Source of the DNA: Micrasema longulum
Lineage: Eukaryota > Arthropoda > Insecta > Trichoptera > Brachycentridae
DNA: 64,000 nt
Assembly: GCA_022494885.1 (NCBI GenBank)
Contig: JAGVSM010003569.1
Span: 1 to 64,000 of the forward strand
Direction of reading: 5' to 3'
Shown: positions 49,800 through 61,000 of the stretch, in pieces
How positions within the stretch are numbered: the first letter of the stretch is position 1
Layout: each line of letters starts with the position of its first letter
Notes under the pieces: model-generated
The model's input: only the letters and a program-made list of their open reading frames with translations
Told to the model about the DNA's origin: nothing
The model's database searches: none
Position numbers and translations under genes: made by a program

Positions 49800-50860
49800 T
49801 AATTAGTGCGCTTGTATCGTACGCCCTTTTTAGAGGTTCTATCGTCAACTACTCCGCCGGAAACGATAGCAGTCTCGATTCTGCAATAGGAAAGATTGCA
49901 CTGATTGAAGACGTAAGGTAAACATCGATTTCAATATTTCGCTATAAAAATAGGTGGGCAATCCATCTAGGGCTCCGCTTGATAAAAACGACTAATGGGG
50001 CACGCAAATCAGCCTTTAATGTATTTTTAGATCGGACAGATTTCGCTACCGAGTCGCGACATTTTTGCCACATATCCTTCAAATGCTAATGGTTCCGTAA
50101 CGAATAAGATGACAAATATGGTATTATAGCTTGAGATTTGACAGCGCACATTCCGCGGGTCCTTCAGCCTCTCTTTTGCCCTCCTATTATCACAAAAACG
50201 GCTCGCTAACGATGCGTTCGAGTGCAAGTTTTTTGTTATACTGTTAAAATGTCAAAAATTGCACTTGTCAAAGTTGAGTCATTGGTTTTTATCCGTTACA
50301 CGGAAACTATTTGACGCATAGTCGCGTATTTACTTATTTACTCGCTCGTGATTTTAACCTGTCGAAAGTGATCAGTGTTTTTATTGGAAATTCTTCTTAA
50401 ATTGTGTGGGAAGGCGTTCGTAATAATTACCGATCTATTATCTTTGTTTCGCGAAATAAACAGTCCCGTCGCGGACAATTGATCAACAAACCAACAAAAA
50501 CACAACATTACGATTATTTTAGTCGCCTTTTCATATCAGTTTTAATAGCATCACATTATGTATGTAATTTTTATCACGGCATTTCTACATTTTTTCTTGA
50601 AGTTTGAGTAAATGTTCCGTGTAATACTTTCACTGTAATACGTCGGTCACTTCTTGTTTTTGTGTTAAAATTATCGCAATAACATTCCGATACATTTTAT
50701 ATTCTGTTTATTAGTTTGCAACAATTATTATTCGCGACATTAAGTGCTTTGTTTAATAAGTACAGCTGTAACAAGTGTTCTGTGAATGTACACAAAGATC
50801 CGTAGTGTTTACAGAGACACTGTCTACGAATACGGCAAAAATGTTTTTGTCTTTCATTTT
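49800..50860 (+). promoter_or_regulatory. Promoter-like, GC-richer segment, possible Cnot4 5' region
   Basis: A kilobase with raised CpG content and little repeat content, including GCGCACATTCCGCGGGTCC (50146) and GTGATCAGTGTTTTTATTGG (50369), where TCAGT resembles an arthropod initiator. It lies 7 kb upstream of the first Cnot4 exon I can place, with no other gene between, so it might hold the start site and a non-coding exon. No splice donor is decisive. A second CpG-rich patch lies at 51170-51240. Confidence 0.25.
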
Positions 50861-51612
50861 TATTTATTTATATTTGTTATTAATTTTTAACTAGTTACAA
50901 TTTCAACCCTCCCTCCCCGGTGATGTGTAGCCAGTACACATTGCGTCTAATAACTATAATATCTTTATAAATATAATAAATATTGGGTTTAGATTTTCAG
51001 TATTCCTCCATTACACATTTACGTATCGACTGAAATAATTTGTAATTAAATAATAAGTACTTATTAGGCACAAAAAAAGCATTTTTCGGAAATCGGGGAT
51101 AAATTATACTCGCAGTATACCAATGTTTCGCATTGTTGCGTATGAAGAAACGAGTAAAGAATTTACGCCCGTCGCAGTTAGTCACGTATTCCAGTCCGGG
51201 AAGTTGGCGCGGGTGCACGTTTCGCACGAGTCATTAGCGATACCCAATGGTTTTTTCATGTTTTCAGCAGTTAGATTTGAAATATTATCATCTTTGAATT
51301 AAATTATATTTAATTAAAGCCATTCTCTATAAATATTACATTTTTCCCCTTTTAAATCTCTTATTTTTTTAATGGGTAGTGACCACACAGCACCGTAACG
51401 CGAAGGTGTTTTTAGGACAGTAATGGAAAGGTTAATTAATTCAGCCTACTTTTATTCTTGTTTTTCTGATATATAATATTTATTTATTTATATATACGCC
51501 GAATGGGCATTTTTAAAGACATATTTATGCATAAAAAATTATTATAAAGGAAAGTAGAAAGACACAATGGTATATATTAGACTCGGTGGGAGTGGAAGCG
51601 GGTGAGAGGTGT

Positions 51613-51882
51613 TTATAATTGAAGTTGGTTCAGTGATCGTTTGAAAGAAGACAACTTGTTATCAAAGAAATCAAGACTGGTATGTTTGTTGGCAGACCTA
51701 AGAATTCTGGGCATAGGGGATTGAAAACCATAGTTAGTTCTATGGTTATCGGTATGAAAGAGTAAGTTTTGTCTGAGATTTCTAGTTGGGATATTTAATT
51801 TTATTGAGCTCAGTAGTTCAGGCGCATCAAAGAGTGAGTGAGCAAGCAAACCGGTAATCTTAGGTTGTTGGTTGATATTCAC
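51613..51882 (-). pseudogene. Non-LTR retrotransposon RT C-terminus
   Basis: The minus frame encodes a C-terminal RT tail of the CR1/I/Jockey kind: LFDAPELLSSIKLNIPTRN, LLFHTDNHRTNYGF, SPMPRILRSANKHTSLDFFD. The catalytic part is missing. Confidence 0.75.
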
Positions 51883-51894
51883 ATGAACCCCATG

Positions 51895-52125
51895 CTCTCC
51901 CAGCAGAGGTCCAAAACTGTGAGAGTAAAGTGATGTTTCGGAAGAAACTTAAAACCCACTTGTTCTCTAAATCATTTGAATAAATTCTTAGCATGTGGTG
52001 ATAAAGTACATTATTTTTCCTAAATTAAAAAGTTAAAATTATATAATCACTTTGTAAAGTACCCTTGAGGTATTATAATACGAAAATGGCGCTATATAAT
52101 TTATCCATAATAATAATAATGAACC
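51895..52125 (-). repeat. Dispersed repeat ending in a TATATAGCGCC motif
   Basis: The minus strand reads GGATAAATTATATAGCGCCA ... TTTACAAAGTGATTATATAA ... TGTACTTTATCACCACATGC ... TTTTGGACCTCTGCTGGGAG. A plus-strand copy is at 55315-55450 and short pieces are at 17010, 37040 and 62887-62935. Confidence 0.65.
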
Positions 52126-52139
52126 AGTGACGTTGTTCA

Positions 52140-52265
52140 AAAGTTTTTATTAAAATGTATTTGATTATTTCTTTCGTACATTTTCAGGAAACTTCGCCGT
52201 ACAATTTAATGCTCCAATTTTTACCGCGCGCAAGAAAACATTTACCGTGTCCAATTTGAGAGTTC
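52140..52265 (-). repeat. Repeat with GGCGAAGTTTCCTGAAAATG, third copy
   Basis: Inverse of the elements at 26480-26600 and 43690-43815. No ORF. Confidence 0.55.
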
Positions 52266-52539
52266 ATGACAATGATTTATATGAAAAACTATACATTAGC
52301 GGAGTAGTAAGTTAGTCAAGTATTCATAATAAAAAGTAAACAATAAAGAACCTAATACATGAAGCACTGTTTTCACATATTGTAATATATATAGGAAATA
52401 CGCGTACGTATGTAGGTATGTTTACTAAAAATATATTGCTTGAATTTGGCATTTTAGGCATTTTTGTAATTTTCAATTTAAAAAATGCATATTATTATTT
52501 TCAAATATATTCAAGAAGTGTGCCGCATCCACAGTATGT

Positions 52540-52800
52540 ATGGCCGGAATGTGCCTGCACTTTTCCTCTTTTTCCTTCACGTCTCGTTTCGACTCTTCGA
52601 ACTCCATTTGTAAGCATAGAACTACTTCTCTAAAACCAATATTTCCCGTCCACCCTGCCAGGAATCGATCCCAGGGTCTCAAGACGCGGTTTCTCCGCTC
52701 GGTTTCCTTAGTTTTAGAGTCGAAAACACTCGTCCAGGGTTCCGTTCCACACACAAAATTAGTCTTCATTCGCCCGGACGCAGAGTTATCTCGTTGTTTG
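52540..52800 (-). mobile_element. Possible SINE with a degraded tRNA-like box B
   Basis: On the minus strand CTGGGATCGATTCCTGG resembles box B. The part with CGGGCGAATGAAGACTAATT and TGTGTGTGGAACGGAACCC is shared, diverged, with 44780-45000. Long open frames on both strands are by-products. Confidence 0.35.
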
Positions 52801-53656
52801 CACTGTACTAAGTTGTATCGTAAACAAACAAACACCTGTTAATAAATTAAAAAAAAAACAAATTTGTTAACAGAATCAGATATTAGTCATTTTGCTTTCT
52901 CTTCTTAGAAGACTTGATGAGAAATATTATTTTAATTTGTTTATGTTTTGATTATAGGATTTTTTTATCAAACTGAAATAAATAGTGATACATAATAATG
53001 ATTAGTTCACTCATATTATATTGGTGGCTTATCATTTTATGCGTATAATATTTAACCCTTCCCTTACTGTGCCAAAAACATCCTCCCGTTTCAGTGATCT
53101 GTAGTCATTATGCGTGCAAAATTGAGAGATTTTAAATCGGGAAGATAGCGTTTATAATTGCCACCCTGGGGTATGTATTCTATGAAAAAAAAAAACTGGA
53201 GTTCAAAGGGTAAATAATTACAAAAAAAAATATACCAATATACAATAAAGCTATTAATCTTTATGGTCTCATTTCGAGATAAATTTGTCATTAATATAAA
53301 CGCAATAGTAGCCAGGTATAGTCAGCGCACATATAAACACATTATCAATTAGTTTTTTTTTATCTCGGGCTTATAGATAAAAAAATACACACACAGGTCC
53401 ATTATTGTTTTTGTTTATCTCGTAATATTGTTACCTTAGGTCGGCCAATGTTCACATCTTCGTCGTTTCCTTATCCTACAATTGTGCATAGGGCACTGCA
53501 TTGCTACACTAATCGAGTTATGTCGAAATAAAACTTGAGGTGTGGATGTTTGAGCATTTGCAGACAATTACTTAAAGGTTAGGGCTCAGCATAAGGTTTG
53601 TTTCTAAATACGCCACACTGAAAAAATAATTATGTTATGTGCGTATGTAGATATAT

Positions 53657-54485
53657 ATTGGGTGTACAAAAATAAGTTTCCGCCGTTTGACTAAAGTTGG
53701 CGCCACCAGTAAGTTATGGTTGAAGTTGTCGGATGTAAAACGCCATTATCTTAAGGTGAATATCTGTCCACAACATAACCTAGAAATATTAGTGAATTTT
53801 TATCAGTAGATTATATTCTTTTGTGTTACGAAAATGTCGAGTTTTGACCCAAATAAGGGTCATTTGCGGGAACTTTTGGTTTACTTCTTCAAATTTAAAG
53901 AAATGTGCAACTGAGGCGCATCTATTGCTTGTAGAAGCATTTGGTGAAACTGTCTTAAGTGAGAGAAGTTGTCGTGAGTAGTTTCAAAAGTGTAAGAACG
54001 GTGAATTTGACATCGAAGACAAGAAACGTAGCTGAAGGCCGAAAGTGTACGAAGACGTGGAATTGGAAGCATTATTGAATCAAGATTTGTGTCAAACGCA
54101 AGAAAAACATGCATTTACATTAGGCGTGACTCAACATGCAATTTCACATCGGTTGAAATCATTGGGAATGATTAAAATGTATTATGAGTTGCTCAAACTG
54201 AAACCATTACTGAAGCTGTCTACCGAATGCAATTGATGAGATTGAGTCGAGCACTCGAGGAAAAGCGCGCCCACTACTACTCCAGACACGACAGAGTTAT
54301 TCGCCTGCATGATAATGCTCGTCCACATATTGCGGCACCGGTCGAAACCTATTTGGAAACACTCATTGGGAAGTTTTACCCCACCCGCCGTATTCACCAG
54401 ACATTGCTCCTTCAGACTACTATTTGTTCCGATCGATGGCACATGCTTTGGCTGAGCAGCACTTCGCACCGTATGAAGATACCAA
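53657..54485 (+). pseudogene. mariner element, frameshifted transposase
   Basis: Begins with a mariner-like inverted repeat after TA (TTGGGTGTACAAAAATAAGT). The transposase is broken by stops and shifts but shows, in order, a start near 53834, a linker with RPKVYEDVELEALLNQD, HTH-like LGVTQHAISHRLKSLGMIK, the second catalytic Asp in LHDNARPHIA and the third in SPDIAPSDYYLF (different frame). A large central part is deleted after LGMIK. The 3' end is replaced at about 54486 by a LINE-like end (CACTGGGGTGTCCCGTGCCG). Confidence 0.85.
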
Positions 54486-54564
54486 AAATTGTTCCCTCAC
54501 TGGGGTGTCCCGTGCCGAGGGAAACATTTTACAAAATGTGAAACATGCCTAAGATAAAAAACTT

Positions 54565-54660
54565 AAGCTTCTTCGTCAAGGTTTAAGTTATGTAAACCTT
54601 GACGAAGAAGCTTGTGTGCTTCGAAACCGGTCGGTGGAAAATAAAAAATTAGTGGTTAAA
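54565..54660 (+). repeat. Perfect 21-bp hairpin and Penelope-like end
   Basis: AAGCTTCTTCGTCAAGGTTTA and TAAACCTTGACGAAGAAGCT(T) pair perfectly over 21 bp around a 7-base loop (54586-54592). The right arm continues into GTGTGCTTCGAAACCGGTCG and GTGGAAAATAAAA. Parts recur inverted at 41045-41070. The order TGACGA, short stem, GAAAC recalls the ends of Penelope-like elements with hammerhead motifs. Confidence 0.5.
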
Positions 54661-54944
54661 AACAAAGTTGTTTTATTTATTTTATTATAATGAATAACCA
54701 CAAAATTAGTGCTTCAAATATAAACTTTATAACTTCTATTTATGGTTTTTTTCCTTCTCTTTTTTGTACTTTAATTAATAATCTTACATATAATTACTTT
54801 ATAATATGGAAACTTCACTGGTCCATTAGAGTTAGGTCTAACTGTGTAAAATATAAAACTAAGTAACTGTACTGTATGTTTCCTAATTAAAAGAAAATAA
54901 TAAAAATTAAAATAATATTCTTTTCACAAAAATGTTTTCCCTCG

Positions 54945-55010
54945 CTGTAGCAATAAAATTAGTGAAATCCATCCCCATCTGCAAACATTTGGACATACTC
55001 AAAATATTGC
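54945..55010. repeat. Repeat family F fragment
   Basis: AAATGTTTTCCCTCGCTGTA and CAAACATTTGGACATACTCA are the 3' part of family F. Confidence 0.55.
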
Positions 55011-55254
55011 TTATGACGCTTTGAAATTAAAATAATTTGCAAGCCAAATTCGGTATATTAATTTGTAGGTCATTGTCAATTGCTTTATGTCTTTCTCATC
55101 ACAATTATCTAAACGGGAGTCTCTGGGACACAACGTGTCTTTAATTTAAATCAATTTATAATACCAGTAAGATTACAGTACCGTTTTCCAATTATTTCTT
55201 AGTTGACCCTTTGTATATGTTTGCACATAAACAAACAAACAAACCAACACGCCA

Positions 55255-55530
55255 TTACCCCGTGGGGGTGGGCACAGAGGATTGAACGCCATAATAATAA
55301 TAATAATAATCATGGATAACTTATATAGCGCCAATTTCGTAATATAATACCTCGAGGGCGCTTTACAAAGTGATTATGTAAAGATATAAATTTAATTTTA
55401 TCTTTTTAATTTAACAAAAATAATGTACTTTGTCACCACATGCTAAGAGTTTATTTATCTTTGCGTACAAACCTCGCTTCCTCTACAATCATTAATATAT
55501 TCATTCACGTAGATACTAACTATGCATGAC
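55255..55530. repeat. Repeat cluster: LINE piece, (AAT)n and TATATAGCGCC element
   Basis: LINE piece (GCACAGAGGATTGAACGCCA), an (ATA)n tract, then the copy of the 51895-52125 element in plus orientation, then the rest of the LINE piece (TTGCGTACAAACCTCGCTTC). The order shows the second element inserted into the LINE fragment. Confidence 0.6.
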
Positions 55531-55964
55531 ACTCTCCGATTCTGCGTTTACATTCCTTAGCCAACAAATTTACTTGTGATATAGACATTTTTAATACAAC
55601 AATTATTCCTTTTTAAACGTTCTCAAATGCATTATTTAAAGCCATTTATTAATGTCGATATAAAACTTTCTTTTTCATCAATTTTTTTCTCTGTTTTTGA
55701 TGTACTCTTTATGAAATTATTTTTTCAAATATTTTTAATATGTGTACCATGTATATTATTATCTCATACACTTACTGTAATTTAATTTTTATTATTTTTT
55801 TAAAATTTAATTTGTTAATACCATTTTTTTTGTATCTAAAAATAAAAATATGCGTATGCGTTTATAACTTCCTATTTAATTTTTCTTATTTACTTTATAT
55901 ACCTACTGTTTTTCATTATTATTTTTTAAATGCATATTTTTAAACCTAACCTAACTAAGTGTAA

Positions 55965-56140
55965 AGTGGCCACTTAAACCAGCCAATGGCAGTTCATAAG
56001 CTCTGTAAATGCCTAGACTTCCATATTCCCTTCCAAAAGATGTTTTCCCCCTGTTGCAACAAACTTAACTATGAATAACTCCCTAGGGAGGAAATACAGC
56101 CAGTCTGCAAGCATTTGGACGTACTCAAAACATTGTTGAA
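55965..56140 (+). repeat. Repeat family F, best full-length copy
   Basis: Runs GTGTAAAGTGGCCACTTAAA, TGCCTAGACTTCCATATTCC, TGTTGCAACAAACTTAACTA, CTCCCTAGGGAGGAAATACA, GCAAGCATTTGGACGTACTC. Other copies: 31371, 33577, 35195 (minus), 41810 (minus), 42185, 48845, 54945, 60081. No ORF. Confidence 0.8.
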
Positions 56141-56149
56141 TAACCTTTT

Positions 56150-56480
56150 TCAATTATAACAGATAGGAGCTATATTACAGCACGTCTTGCAGCTACAGAG
56201 CACATGAACAGTAAGAAATCTAGCCCCCATTTACATTATTTTTTAAATTGACAGTGAAGTTTAGTGATTTAATAAAATTAAAAAAAACACATTGGAAAAT
56301 AAATTGTTTGTAAAAATAGGAGTTAGATTACAACGTGTCTTGCAGTTACTGAGCGCATGGACGGTTTGAATTCTAGACCCCATTCACAAAATATTTATAT
56401 ACAGAAGGTAGATTACCAATCGTTGGGCAGCTACAAAGCGAATGGACAAGTTAAATTCTAGCCACTTCCAAAATGAAAAT
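56150..56480 (+). repeat. Repeat with three internal 110-bp units, second copy
   Basis: Parallel to 37140-37459: GATAGGAGCTATATTACAGC, ATCTAGCCCCCATTTACATT, AGGAGTTAGATTACAACGTG, GAGCGCATGGACGG. Confidence 0.7.
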
Positions 56481-56579
56481 AAAATAAATGGCAGTTTCTA
56501 GTGCTGCAATTTGGTGTGGGAATGTTGATACTATTTTATTTATTTATTTATTAGTTCACAAATTTTGTGTTTATTTTTT

Positions 56580-57380
56580 TAAATTAAAAATAATGTTTCC
56601 TTTCCGTGCCGAGGGAAACATTTTGTATTATTTTGAAACATGTTTTTTTTTTAATTTACCTATTTATCCTGATTCACTCATCAATCTGTCCGCAGCCCGC
56701 CTCCATTACCCACTTGATAGCAATTTTATAGTGAGAGTGCTTACTAATTGTTCTTATGGACAATGGAAGTAGGTTGTGCACTTTAATTGAGAAGTAGACC
56801 AGTCTATATATTCAATAACAATAACAGTCCAACATATTGTGAAGTATTTTATATAACAGAATTATGTCATGACATGTCATCTTTGATTACTCAGCGTCGT
56901 TCATATACTTTATATTTATTTTATTTATTTATTCAGTTTTTCACATTATAAACAGTAATAAATATAAAATAATGTGACCTCTCTGGGGTTACCCGTGCTG
57001 AGGACACTTAACAATGTATATTTTTTATTTTTTTACATATGAGAATATACAAAAAATACTAACAGAGAGAAATTACAAAATGTTAAAATAATGTTTTAAA
57101 CACTACGTAATTACATTAAATTTTTGTATGCCTATATTATTAATATTGTAAAATGCACAATAAAATAACATAAACTATATGTTTGTGGAGCAGGTGATTC
57201 AATATCAGTTTGGGCAAATGAGACAATCCATTTTACTTCTACCCACCTCCACTATCCATTTTTTATAGCCTTTTTGAACATTTTCTCGTTACTAATTGTT
57301 TTAATGGACAGTGGAAGTAGATTATAGATTTTAATAGCATAATACTCAAAATCTCTTTGTCCGAAAGTGGTATTAGTTTG
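56580..57380. mobile_element. LINE 3' fragments
   Basis: 56590-56770 and 57290-57370 share CTTACTAATTGTTCTTATGG / GTTACTAATTGTTTTAATGG and GTGGAAGTAG. 56600 and 56975-57005 share the end CCGTGCCGAGGGAAACA / GGGTTACCCGTGCTGAGG. 57180-57320 is the inverse of 42330-42490. They look like non-LTR 3' regions, all without RT. Confidence 0.5.
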
Positions 57381-57410
57381 TATATATTATATATTTTTAG
57401 ATTTTTATAA

Positions 57411-57852
57411 TACACGGTGTTTTAGGGCCAGACCGCGAAACTTCAAAAGAACATTCCTCACGGTAAACTTATCAAAAAATCCTAATAATATTTTTCCAAA
57501 AACTATTTTTTTGTTCTTTTTTTTTTGTATTTTTAAAATGGATTAAATCCTTAATTTCTTGGACGAGCATCCCTTTCACAAACCCCCACTCCTCCCCTAC
57601 CCATCCGTTTCCCTTGTCTCGTCTGCGTATTGCTTCGTCTGTTAAATACGTTTATGTATTTAAAAATGTAGGGTAGGGGTAGAGTTTTGTAAAAGGGGAT
57701 GCTAATCCGAAAAATTAAAGATTTACTTACAAAAAAAATTAAAATTCTTTTAAAAAATAGTTTTTGGAAAAAAATTATTAGGATTTAAAAAAAAGTTTAC
57801 CATAAAGAATGTTTCTTTGGAGTTTTGCGGTCTGGCCCTGAAACACCGTGTA
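57411..57852. mobile_element. Foldback MITE family D (ACACGGTGTTT ends)
   Basis: Left end TACACGGTGTTTTAGGGCCA and inverted right end TACACGGTGTTTCAGGGCCA, arms of about 200 bp that remain recognisable throughout (AATCCTAATAATATTTTTCC / AATCCTAATAATTTTTTTCC), leaving almost no unpaired centre. No ORF. Confidence 0.85.
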
Positions 57853-58084
57853 TATTACACATTTTTAGATGTTTACAGATTTACTCAACCTGTACATAGA
57901 TTCGGTAGACGTTGATAAATGTTAAAACCTATTTAAGTATGTCGGGACATGTGTTCAATTTTTCAGGTGTCGGGTTCGCCCCTTGGTACTGCCCCCCTTC
58001 CGTGCGCTCCCCGCACCCCCGCCAGTCGGAGTAAGAACCTTCCCCAGGAGCGCGCCAACTTCCCACAACAGACTGTTGTGTGTT

Positions 58085-61000
58085 ATGTCAGTGATGAATC
58101 AAAGTGGAGATGAACAGGTAATGGTCCGTTACTACTACTACTATAGAGTCGATAAATATTTGCAGTACAAGACAGCTTGGCATTAGATTCGTGATTATTG
58201 ATTTTAATTTATTGATTTTAGTTTTTTAATTTAAATTGGTTTGACAGGTTTGATTTATATTTTAATGATTTATATTTTAATGATTTATATTTTAATGATT
58301 TATATTTTAATGATTTATATTTTAATGATTTATATTTTAATGATTTATATTTTAATGATTTATATTTTAATGATTCATATTTTATTTATTTATATGTTAA
58401 TGATTCATATTTTATTGATTTATATTTCATGGGTATACTGGCAAAAAACGTTAACTCGAAAATATGCAGATTTGACTTAATGATGCAGTTTTGTAAAGTT
58501 TTTAACGCTCTACAATCTGGCAAAATACACTAAGTCATATTAAATTTCATATATGTATCTGTAGTTTTAAAAATAAATTTAAGGTTAAGTCATATACCAG
58601 GTATTCTATTCAGGCTAAAAGCTTTAAATAACTAAATATTTACTTAATATAAAATTACAAAACGGAAAAATTAAAAACATGTTCTTAAATGAGCACTTAA
58701 CATCTTACTATATTTAAATAAGATATAAAAGAGTAAAATCGGAACAAAACTTAAATGCTTGATTTCTCAAAACAGGGATTTGAGAGTTAAAGCTTTTTGC
58801 CAGTATACCCGCGATTTTATAGTTATAATTGATTTATTGACGATTATAAGAGATTCAATGAATCCTACATAAAGAATAATAATAGCAAATTCAGATTTAT
58901 GTCAAAAGTGAATTGACTGACAATATCCATGGATAAAATAGGGCAAATCTTTAGGCAACTGACGGATATTGTCAATCACATTTGTTTTGCTGGTTTACCG
59001 TCATAATTGGTTTAGAAAATCTAGTAAGTCTATAGGCTACAAACATATCTATAGTCCTTAAAATATAGCTTGATTAGAATGACATTTGTCAGAAAAAGTG
59101 ACGACATAACTTTGTAGTAACGTCAAAGGAGTTATTTATATTGACACACGAAAAATCATTCAATAATTTATTTTTTTTAATACAATGCTTGACACATAAA
59201 TCAACATAAATATATAAAATCAGCTTTAAAACTACAAATAAACTAAAATTAACCTAATTATTAACGACGTTCTTAAAAGGTTACATCATTTAAAAAAAAC
59301 CTTAGAGATGGGACAAATTGTTCGAATAAAAAAATAATTAATTTGATGTTGTTCATGAAAAAAGTATAAATGTCTTATTTTTTGGTGAATAAATATGTTA
59401 AACACACTATAAAAGGCTTGTTTTTATATCAATTTTCGAAAACAGAGTTTCATGATTGCATGAAAAAACTGATAAAATTGATTTGATCGGTACATGATCA
59501 CTGGTCAGTAATTTTCCATCACTAATGACATTAGTTTGACAGCTGTCATTTTAATCAAGCTATATTTTAAGGACTATAGTTGATTCCTTTTGACACGGCT
59601 GATTAAAGCTATGGTTTCCTAAGAGAGTCGTCTTAACGGCCGTCATGTAGCGGTGAATACCGTCATTTCAACGTCTGTACAAACCAGTAGCGATAGTTTC
59701 CTAGAGAGCATTGATTGTGAGCAGAAATTCAAACAGAGGTGCTAACGTCTGCTGATGAAAATGTTTTTTTTTCTAGTCGGAATGTCCGCTGTGCATGGAA
59801 CCATTGGAAGTGGATGACTTGCACTTCTACCCCTGCACTTGTGGCTATCAGGTGAGCTTGAAACCTTAATTTAATGTTATTGGTTCAATTTTAAAAAAAA
59901 TTGCCTCCGTAGTGGGTGTTCTACACGACGGTGACTTGCCTGCATGCTATTGTTTACGCAAACTATATGGAACCTTGCGCCTTGCACATACGATGGTGCA
60001 AACCTCAGCCTTCGGTCGATCCTCGACATTTATTTATTTATTAACGGACATTGTCCATGTATACAATTTATAAGGTTTATTACAATATTTGAGTTTGTCC
60101 AAATGTTCATAGACAAAAGACTGGATTTCACCCCCTCGGAAGTCATTAAGATTAACAAATTACAACAGGGATGGAGAATACCTTAAATAAGGGAATATGG
60201 AAGTCAAGGCATTGCTTAGTATGTGAAATAATTCAGTCAGATGAATCTCTTCACAACAATAAAGGTTTCGGCTCTTTGACTTCACTAAAATCAACAAATG
60301 GAAGAATTGAAGAAATATGGATGTTCAAACATAGGCAAATGGTGAATGTTACACAGTGTGTAAAGTGGCCACTTAAACTAGCCAATGACAGGTCATAAGC
60401 CATGTAAATGCCTAGACTTCCATATTCCCTTATTTAAGGTATTCTCCATCCCTGTTGTAATTTGTTATAAGGTTTATATATTACATTGATCCACTTCTCG
60501 TTCTCGCGGTCATGTCGCCTGGTGAAAATGTCAACAAAATGAAATTAAATAAATATTTGATTGGATGCATAATTTTCATTACTTTTGATTTTCTATAAGG
60601 CCGGTAACCATTTATACAACTCAATAAATTAGGTCAGAAATTGTTTCAAACATTCTTATTTATTAATTTAAATCTTAAAGTAGGGCACACATATCATACA
60701 TATTGTTATGTGTGTTCTAATAATAACATTGCAAATATATTTAATTTATAAATTGTTTATCACATATGTCTGGACCATTATTTTAAATTTTGATATGTTT
60801 TTTTCTTCATAAATATTTTTTTCCATTTCGTAATACTTTTTAATTGGTTTAAATAAAATTGAATTTTGTGACTTTGCCTTTTTCCTAAATGGAAGTCTAA
60901 TTTTGTTCTTTTCTCTAGTATTGTGATCGTGTTCATGCTGGTTCCCATCAATTTTTTCCCAAAATTCTGTTTTTTTATTAGAGTTTATAATTTTATAAAC

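Noticed and set aside
52473..52842. Overlapping ORFs of 100-120 codons on both strands
   Set aside because: They cover a repeat shared with 44780-45000 and a degraded SINE-like box B.
58241..58480. ORF with IYILM repeats
   Set aside because: Product of a 15-bp non-coding minisatellite in a Cnot4 intron.
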